From the NCBI GenBank assembly GCA_012861695.1, contig JAAOOA010000086.1, positions 23,449,403 to 23,513,402 on the forward strand: a DNA stretch of 64,000 nucleotides, read 5' to 3'. Position 1 is the first letter of the stretch. Each line of letters opens with the position of its first letter. The translations under genes were made by a program, and so were the position numbers. The notes under the pieces are model-generated. The model made no database searches and had not been told where the DNA came from. It saw only the letters and a list, made by a program, of their open reading frames with translations. This stretch comes from Trematomus loennbergii (lineage: Eukaryota; Chordata; Actinopteri; Perciformes; Nototheniidae). Shown in pieces: positions 51,813 to 64,000 of this stretch.

Positions 51813-54151
51813 TCTATAATAAAAGCTATTTTTTCTCAATTAAAGCAACACTGATGATACATTTTGACCAAAGGAAAGAATATAAACTTCATTGTTATGG
51901 CTTATTGAAATAAACTCTGACCTGAAAAGCTACACATATTGCAGCTACAATAATATAACCCTACCGTCGGGCCAACTTTTGTGATATTTCACCATTTCCC
52001 ACTACAAGGACTTAGATGAACTAAACATCGTATTTGCCAAGCCTAGACTCACAACACTGGACACACGCACATGCAGAGATCAGATCCCATTAGATCACAC
52101 CACAAAGGAGTCCAGGCTCCTTCCATCTGCTTCAGTGGGGCAAAGCTTTCCACTGGTTGGCCCGCAAACACGGAGCGTCCTCCTCCAGGAGCCGTAATGG
52201 AGGCCGAAGGGTGTCACAGCAGATGACAAGGCCAATGTGCTAAGGCAAATGAGTATTCGCCCTCTGATGCTAACTTAAGCAGTGGGACTAACCGCATGGT
52301 TGTGCATGAGCAAATCTATCTGTATTTCAGTAGGTGTCGGGAGTATGGACATCTTACATTACATAATAAGAGTAAGCAAAAATAAGAATTAGGTGACAAC
52401 AGCAAGTGGAGACAACTATAGAAATAAAAAGGTGAGAGAGGCATAGAAATGATCAAAAAAAGAAAACGTAAGACTTGTTCAGTAAGTTGCTGAGATGCAA
52501 CCAAAGAAAAAGCAATCATGAAAACATTATAAGTTTAGGTGATCCTTGCAGGCCCCCACTGTAATGCGCAATAAAATAGCAGCTTTAGATGCTCTGAATC
52601 AATACAATCTGCCAGCTCCTGCTCTTTCTCCGTCCCCAAGGGCCACACATTATGAAAAACATTACATAAAAGCCAAATATTACTGCTGGGATGCAGTCAG
52701 TCACCTATAAAAACAAATATCCACACACACACACAGGTATAAAGCTCAAAAAGCTCAGTCATTGTCTAGCAGAATCTCCTGGTTCATCTTTGCACAGGGA
52801 GAATTATTAACAAACTCATTGAATTAACTGTTCTCTATGGTTGTATTGTGGCAGTTTCTTATCCCTCGCGCGATCAATATTAATCAGAGATGTGAATTAT
52901 CCCTGCAATTCAAGGCAATTAATTTGTTTTGTTTTCTCTTCCCCCCTTATCCTCCTGCAACCCCAACCCCAATCTATTCCCAATGAGGCCCCATCCTTTC
53001 ACTTAACTTGCCAAAAGGCTTAATTAATTGTAGAGAGCGAGTCTATAGGGCTGGGTTTTTTTTGTTTCCTGTTGATTTTCTTTTAGCCTTAGCCTCTGCC
53101 AAGCCCAGTCATGCTTATAGAGCGCCCAAAACAAAATGGCTCTCACTGCAAATATTGACACAGTCACCCGGGGCCGAGCCAAACGAATGCTGCCCCACTG
53201 ACAGAGGCATCTGCGACTCCAAATGGAGCGTGGCAGAGCATACGAAGTAGGAGGGCACCATGTATGACGCTGAGGAGGGCAGAAGAGGAAAGTACTTGCC
53301 CTTTGGTAATATTTCACCTATGATCCCTTTTACGTCTCCATATTATTTCCCTACTAAGACATTTTAGCATGATGGTGTATTATTCACTCTGAAACCCAGA
53401 CCTTCCATAGTTCATTTAGGTCTGTCAGGATAATGACTTTTTTGGTCGGATATATTGAACGCCCAAAAAATTGCAATAAACTAAATGTTATTGTAATTTT
53501 GAGGCCATGTTTTGCCACTGAGGATAGCAAGATAATGCATTTCAACGAGAAGTAAAATTGTATTTCTAAAGTATATCCAGACATTGGAACTGAAAATGAA
53601 TAAATCATTGATAAAATAAAACCAGAAAATAGACTCATGGGCCCTTTCAACCAAATATGTGCAATGTCTGCTGTGCCCAAGTCTTTCAACGATAAGCCCT
53701 GCTACTTAATATGGCACCATGTTTGGCAAAAATATTGGTAACCTTTTATGGAAACATGTCAAATATAATCGGACCATGGTCATGTAACATAACATATTTC
53801 ATTTGAAAGGCATAATCTCATTATCTTTTCTTCTATTTTTCCTCTTCTTGCAAAGCCGTGGCCAAATTAAAAGGACAAATCATGAAACCACTGAAGCCAT
53901 TAGGATAAAATCTTAACAAGGAACACTACAATGTATACATATCTAAAGAATAAAAAAAGAAAAATATATGATAAGGAGGAATGGAGAGCAGGAAGCTTGT
54001 TAGTTAAGGCCAGTGAAGGGGAGTGTTTGTGTTTGTGTGTGTAAGGGGGTGTCAGAGGAACAATGGCCCAGCCAGGGTGCAGCGATCCAGGCAAGACCGA
54101 GCTGTCGCATGGCCCCTACTCCATATGCACTCTTTAGACAGCAGGCATGTG
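51813..54151. other. Unique non-coding DNA
   Basis: No gene recognised. The part at 52800-53060 is complex, with AATTAA-type motifs, and may be regulatory (weak). Confidence 0.5.
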
Positions 54152-54178
54152 CGCACACACACACACAACACACACACA

Positions 54179-54239
<61 letters not shown>

Positions 54240-54253
54240 CACACACACACAAA
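54152..54253 (+). repeat. (CA)n microsatellite
   Basis: About 100 bp of CA with AA phase steps at 54167-54168, 54180-54182 and 54238-54239. Confidence 0.96.
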
Positions 54254-55459
54254 CATGTGCCACTACCCCTTTGAGCACTGTACGCTTTTGCCCATCAGTG
54301 TTGCTAGAGTGAAAATGGGATGTGAAATAGAGAGATAGGTGAGACGGGTGTACAGCATGTGTGTGAGAGAGAGGGAGGAAGGTTTTGCATTGCCACCATT
54401 AGTGCATGACATGTGGGCGGATATTGAAGATGTTATTCGTATCACATTTACAGGCCTAATAAAACTGCCACAGATCTGGGTGCTTTCCATACATCTTCAG
54501 CTGATATGTGTCACACCATCATTTGCTTTGCCAACAGCTGAACAGATGATCATTCATTGATGAAACAGTCATTACACGCAGACTCATTTCTCAGTCCTAT
54601 TTAACCTTCCTGCATGCTTTGGTCAAAAGTTACCCATTTTATTTGTTTATTATGTTTTTTTCAGGTCTCATTCACATTCAAATCTGAAATGTTTCAAATC
54701 ATGTGAATGACGTTTATATTACATTTAAGGCAGGACTTTTCACAACCAGATACAGCTATGCATTTATGCTACATTCATATCCGACACCTGCATGGGATCC
54801 AAAAAAGATACACCTCTACACCTCAATAAAGAAAATACTTCATTTCTACATGACATCTTGCAATGCTGATCAGCTTTCAAACAACCTTGTAGTACCATCT
54901 GAGCAGTAAGCATCTGAATGTAACACATCCCTTGATATCATTCAGAAAATCCTGCTTGGAATCACAAGGAGCTCCCTGAAAAGAGGCTCTAGCTAAAAGG
55001 AGATCTCTGGAGGTAGCCGGGGACACATGGCCTCGGCCAGATTGTCAAAGAGCACGCCAAGCAGAGGGCTTTGCTTCTGGAACCACTCCAAGCAAAACAA
55101 AAGAAACCACAAACAGAAAGATGGCAGATATGCTCCCTCAGAAATATGACAACTGGTATCATTCGTATTGCCATAGAACTGTATATTCAACAAGCTAATG
55201 AAGTTTGTTGTCTAGAATAATGTATAGATTTATTATTGACCGCATTCATACAAAATGATTGTTATAAAAATATTTCCTTTCCATATTTATGGGCTTTGGC
55301 CAGAAAGACAATACATAGATGTCAATATGATATCAATGATAAGTTGTGGACCACTCATATCTAGTAGTTGAAGGTCTAATACTTGAACCGTCAGGAACAA
55401 TCACAAACAAATGTTTTACAAATAACAGAAAAGCAAATTTTCTCAATAGCCGCTTTAAG
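54254..55459. other. Unique non-coding DNA
   Basis: No feature recognised. Confidence 0.5.
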
Positions 55460-55945
55460 TACTTTGCCGTACTTAGTGCCCAGCACTTAGTGCCAGCACT
55501 TAGTACCCCCATGGAACACCATGGAACAACTTCACGGCGTATACTGCCACCCGAAGTCCCCCGGCCGGAAGTCCCCGGAGTTGGGGACTGGCTTAAGTAG
55601 AAGCTGCTGGGACTCCCAGCAGCTACCGCTCACCGCTCCCATGTTTTTTTTTGTGTTGCCGTTGGTGATGGGGCTAATGCTAATAATGCTAATGCCAGCA
55701 AATACAATGGCGGCTTCACAAAACTTTTCAGAGTTTTACGGGGCGTGGTTGGCAATTCGCCCAGCCAATCGAAATTGGTACTTTTTTCTCCCCAGGAAAG
55801 TACCACCTCTCTAGCAGGCACTACAGATGGGGTAAAAGTTCTCGGAACTAAGTTCTCTTTTTGGTGTGAACGCAAAATTCCAGGCACTAACGGAACTAAA
55901 CAGGAAAAGTACGGGTAAAAGTATTCCGGTGTGAACACGCCTAAT
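55460..55945 (+). mobile_element. Probable non-autonomous DNA transposon (family unknown)
   Basis: The right end reads GTGTGAACACGCCTA, a style common at ends of fish DNA elements. The interior has repeated CACTTAGTGCC-like units (55483-55510), a palindromic CCATGGAACACCATGG, GC-rich segments, GTACTTTT/AAAAGTAC motifs toward both ends and a CCAAT box at 55765-55769. I could not find a clear matching left TIR or target duplication. A 159-codon minus-strand frame over it is not considered a gene. Confidence 0.5.
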
Positions 55946-57040
55946 GATCCCTGATAATATCTGGCCATATGGGTTTCACGGTGATAATTTACCAGGTTTA
56001 GGGTTATCCATCCCATATCCAATAGAGTTAATGAAGTATTGTTCGAAAAATAGTTAAAAAGCATTGAACACCAACCCTTTTTTTTAATAGAACAATTACC
56101 TGCCTTCATAACCCATGGAGCACGCTGTCAACAGGCACCCAAATAGTGTTGCTCTAAAAAATGATTGTGATAAATCTCTTAAAGGTAATTGTGTCACATT
56201 CTGTAGAGTAGCCATAATAAATCCAGATTATATGTAGCTGTCCTGTAGTTGCATAACCAAGAGCAGAACCATTTTATCTGGAAGGAAGAAAAAAAGATCA
56301 TACCACCGCAGATTTGCAAAGCGACGTTCTGTGAGCAAATTAGTCCCTGCTTTGCATGTTCTCAGGATGAATCTGATACAGATCCTCTGAGTGGAAACCA
56401 TTAGCAATTATACTATGTTAGACTGAGAGACTTACTGAACCAATGGCCCTCTCCCACCCCCTGTCCTCTACACAGCGGTGTTAAAAAGGAGCCTTCTCTC
56501 ACATCTAACTCATCAGCCATCATCCAAGCTTTGCTCATCTCTGCTAAAAGGGGACACGGCCCTGCCGGCTCCATTAGATCCGACAGCAGCCCGGAGAAAT
56601 AAAACAAACGAGGTTATTCACTGCGTCTAAAAAAAATAAAAGGAGTGGAAATATGATGGTTATTCACTGCTCACAGTCAGGGAGGAGACATGGCTGCACA
56701 GAGAGCTCTATAAAGGAATAGTCACGGTTGCTTTAATGATGTAGGGTAAACATGAATAGTGTTTTTGTGACTTTCTTAATAAGCCATCACATGCTTTCTT
56801 TTTAGAACATGATTAACACTACAGGCTAAATCTGACCTGCTAATTCAAATCCTAAATGGTGCAGAGACAGTCACTGCTCATGAATCAGTGTCCCTGTCAA
56901 AGAGCCTACACTAGTTCACCCACGGGCTGCTGTAGCAGAGCTTGACTCAGTGGTGGAATAAGTGGGATGAAGAAGGAAATTGTGAAACATGCCACAGATG
57001 GCTATATGGGGAATACAATAATCGAGGTTGCCTCTGCCAT
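55946..57040. other. Unique non-coding DNA
   Basis: No feature recognised. Confidence 0.5.
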
Positions 57041-57420
57041 GTGTGTCACTTCCCATTGTTAAAGTGGTTTGATAGTAGGGAGTTTGTTTTGAGATGCGTG
57101 CGGAGGAAGCGCACACACTAAGCTCAACAGATGGGTGGAGGAAGAGAGACAGAGGACGCTCGGAGGCTCCTTTGCACTCCCGTTGTCATGCCGGTTCATC
57201 GTCACAGGAGCAACCTGATCGCCAGCGTTTGAGGAGCAGTTTTTCTTAGACTCTCGATAAACCCCCCCACATACTTATGAATCTACTAAAAATAACTCCG
57301 AAAAGGCTGGGAGCAGGTACCAAGAGGCGGCACTGCGGCAGACGCACTCCACAGCCAGAGGCTCCCGCTAATAAACCGGACCTCAGTGCGTGATCAGGTA
57401 GCTTTCAAAGGGCTTTCTGT
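57041..57420. promoter_or_regulatory. CpG-rich patch, possible regulatory or 5' exon region
   Basis: CpG dinucleotides are clearly denser at about 57095-57400 than in flanking DNA (GACGCTCGG, CATCGTC, GATCGCCAGCG, GGCGGCACTGCGGCAGACGC). A donor-like CAG|GTAGCT occurs near 57396 on the plus strand. It lies about 1 kb from the stronger patch at 58.34-59.2 kb. No transcript can be defined. Confidence 0.3.
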
Positions 57421-58338
57421 TACGTCGTGAGATGCCAGTACGGATGTAAATCAAGCAGCCCCCTCTTTCAATCTCCACTGCACACTCACTGGCGTCTTTG
57501 GTACATCCTGGCTCTTTAGCATTCATCGGCAGAAGGCACCCACTCACCCAGGCGCACAGGCGGGAAGAAACATTGCAAAAAGCACTCTGACCAAATGTTA
57601 CAGATATACGTGAAGAAGGCATTCTGCCGACCAGAATCATTTCCTGGCAGTGTTGAAAAGGCTTAAGTGCGGGTGGAGCAGCTCTGATTCAGAAATGTAA
57701 TTCTAAACTCAAAATGGCATCGTGGCAAACCCCAAACGAGGGAAGAGAACACCATCATTGTGTGTGCGTGTGTGTGTGTTAGGGGGCGGCGGACATGAGC
57801 ATGTGAATGTGTTGAGAGAGACGAGTCAGTAAAGGTGGAAATAAAAGTGTTTGAGCAGTCTATGTGTGCACAATGTGCAGTGTGTGTGTGTGTCTTATTG
57901 GCCACTGCGCAAAGTTACAGGTCTGCCAGCGGCTTTAGAGGCAACCATACAGCTGCCTGTGTCTCCCACTGAGAGATTCAGCATGCAGGGGGCTACTGCT
58001 GTCCACCTGTGCTCGACTAATGGGCTGTAATTCAGCTGCTGAGATTTATTTGGGGATTTTCTGTGACTGGTACTTCCGTAGCCTACAGGTTCACAGATAT
58101 CTCATCCCCGCGGATAACTGCCGATACACTTCAGTCTTGAAACAGCGAAACTAGGGGAAATTATGGTCCAATTCCCCCTTCAATCTATGCGTCATATAAT
58201 CTGGATTTCATTGATACACTGATCTTTTCACAGGGATGTCATTAATCAAATACATAAACCGGCAGGCTGCATTTTGGCGCAAAGACTCAGTCAAACGGTT
58301 TTACAGAGATGTTGAGTTAAAAATACGAAATGCATTAC
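57421..58338. other. Non-coding DNA between two CpG patches
   Basis: Contains an 85-codon minus-strand open frame at 57383-57640 with several Cys and a GTGAGT donor-like site inside. I do not recognise it. The part at about 57990-58100 is complex and could be conserved. If the 58.3-59.2 kb block is a first exon, this would be the start of its intron. Confidence 0.35.
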
Positions 58339-59205
58339 CTGGTCGCTGTCAGTAGTAGTTATTTGAAGCGAAGGATATTCCCCGATCGGTTCCGTGGATA
58401 CAAATTAAGTTTCCCATCCATGGCACGTCTCAGATGGAGAGGGAGACTATCATTCATTCACCCTCGCTGCTGCGCGGATTCTTCTCCCCACAAATGTTCT
58501 CTGCGAGGCATCCCACTTCTGCGTCTCCAAAAAAAAACAAGTGTAAAAAATAAATAAATGAAAATAAGGAACGATCGCTAAGGACATGAAATCATAAAGT
58601 AGCCATAGATCAAACGAGAAAACGGAACAGAAAAACGCAAAAATAAAAAGGCAAGGCGAGAAAATTAAAAGAACAGGACACGTCGCTTTTGTAGATGTCC
58701 AGTTTTGTTCAAAAAATAAATCCACGTCATATAATCTCCATGGTTTTGCGCATATAGACACGCTGTATAATCCAATGCAATGAGAGGAGCCACTCACAGG
58801 CAGCAGCACCGCAGCAGCAGGGGCTGAGTGGGATAACGGATTTTTTTTCTACTGATGCCCGGTACTCCAAGTCCAAGGCAGCTCTTCATTTGAAGCAGAG
58901 GTTGTAACAGAGACAACAAGGGAGGTAAAAGGAACATATATTCAGAAATTAAAAAAATCTTACTCCGTTTATTCTGTCCTCTTCCCTGTCATATGGCGAA
59001 ATGTGTCTGTGGCTCTCGCCTGCTCTGGTATTTGGGATGTGTTTCCACAGGCAGCGGCTCACAGTCGGGCATCTGGCTCCCCTGCAGTCGCTTCACAAGC
59101 GGAGGACAGAGATGCGCGCCCTCGCTGCCCTCCGCCAGGGATCCGTCAGGCGCGTTCACAACGAAACTCTTCCTCCACTAACATCACCCGTAGTGACGTC
59201 AGCAC
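58339..59205 (-). promoter_or_regulatory. Candidate minus-strand promoter and 5' UTR exon
   Basis: CpG density rises at 58370-58510 and strongly at 59040-59200. A perfect CRE TGACGTCA lies at 59194-59201, upstream in minus-strand sense. On that strand the sequence runs about 850 bp into GACAGCGACCAG|GTAATG, a good splice donor with the last exon base at 58339. Several short upstream-type reading frames are present and none is long, which fits a 5' UTR rather than coding sequence. I cannot identify the gene, and the rest of it would lie at lower coordinates or outside the window. A CpG-rich unmethylated region without a transcript is the main alternative. Confidence 0.4.
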
Positions 59206-63896
<4,691 letters not shown>

Positions 63897-63928
63897 GCGT
63901 GTGTGCGTGCGTGTGTGTGTGTGTGTGT

Positions 63929-63967
<39 letters not shown>

Positions 63968-64000
63968 ATGCGTGCGTGCGTGCGTGCATGCATGCGTGTG
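63897..64000 (+). repeat. Compound (TG)n-(TGCG)n microsatellite at window end
   Basis: A GTGCGTGC start, a TG array with a GG phase break at 63929-63930, then TGCG/TGCA tetramers continuing to the last base. The array may extend past the window. Confidence 0.95.

Noticed and set aside
55630..56109. 159-codon minus-strand frame
   Set aside because: It overlaps the probable DNA transposon at 55.4-55.9 kb and shows no domain.
57383..57640. 85-codon minus-strand frame with several Cys, considered as a coding exon
   Set aside because: No family recognised, no supporting acceptor, and a donor-like GTGAGT lies in its middle.
58450..58809. 119-codon minus-strand frame in the candidate first exon
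   Set aside because: Phe/Leu-rich translation of AT-rich 5' UTR-like sequence, with no signal peptide plus domain layout that I recognise.

Overview
The window looks like nuclear, non-coding DNA of a ray-finned fish, probably a percomorph-type teleost. I infer this from long, dense (TG/CA)n arrays, a teleost-style L2 LINE, tRNA-derived SINEs, T2/Kolobok-type MITEs with TTAA ends, and several non-autonomous hAT elements. I found no complete protein-coding gene, rRNA, convincing tRNA, operon, CRISPR array or prokaryotic feature. Long open frames are explained by dinucleotide repeats, transposon sequence or chance. The only recognisable protein homology is a broken L2 reverse-transcriptase/C-terminal fragment at 16.2-16.9 kb.

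Layout. 0-6.3 kb: unique AT-rich DNA, a LINE tail, a facing (TG)n/(CA)n pair and a weak 55-bp exon candidate. 6.3-13.0 kb: a cluster of DNA transposons: a hAT MITE with an exact 8-bp duplication, a 1.1-kb element with Harbinger-like ends, and three T2/Kolobok-type MITEs. 16.2-21.1 kb: stacked non-LTR 3' ends (L2 plus two other tails), an unexplained GC-richer block, two SINEs joined head to tail, and two reverse-oriented tails. 26.6-28.1 kb: an L2 3' end split by a 1.24-kb hAT element with a perfect 8-bp duplication. 38.3-38.7 kb: a 16-bp minisatellite of 27 units. 42.8-43.3 kb: another hAT MITE with a perfect duplication. 47.2-48.2 kb: a CpG-rich inverted-repeat element with a second element inside it. 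55.4-55.9 kb: a further probable DNA transposon. 57.0-59.2 kb: two CpG-rich patches, one of which (58.34-59.2 kb) resembles a minus-strand promoter and 5' UTR exon with a CRE and a good splice donor. The remainder is unique DNA with scattered microsatellites and a few stretches that may be conserved non-coding elements.

The simplest reading is an intergenic region or very large intron. If the 58.3-59.2 kb block is a real first exon, the window would be the 5' flank and/or first intron of a minus-strand gene, but that is inference. I did not find evidence for a new biological system. The strongest observations are structural: four cleanly delimited transposon insertions, one of them nested, and mobile elements carrying CRE and CCAAT motifs.
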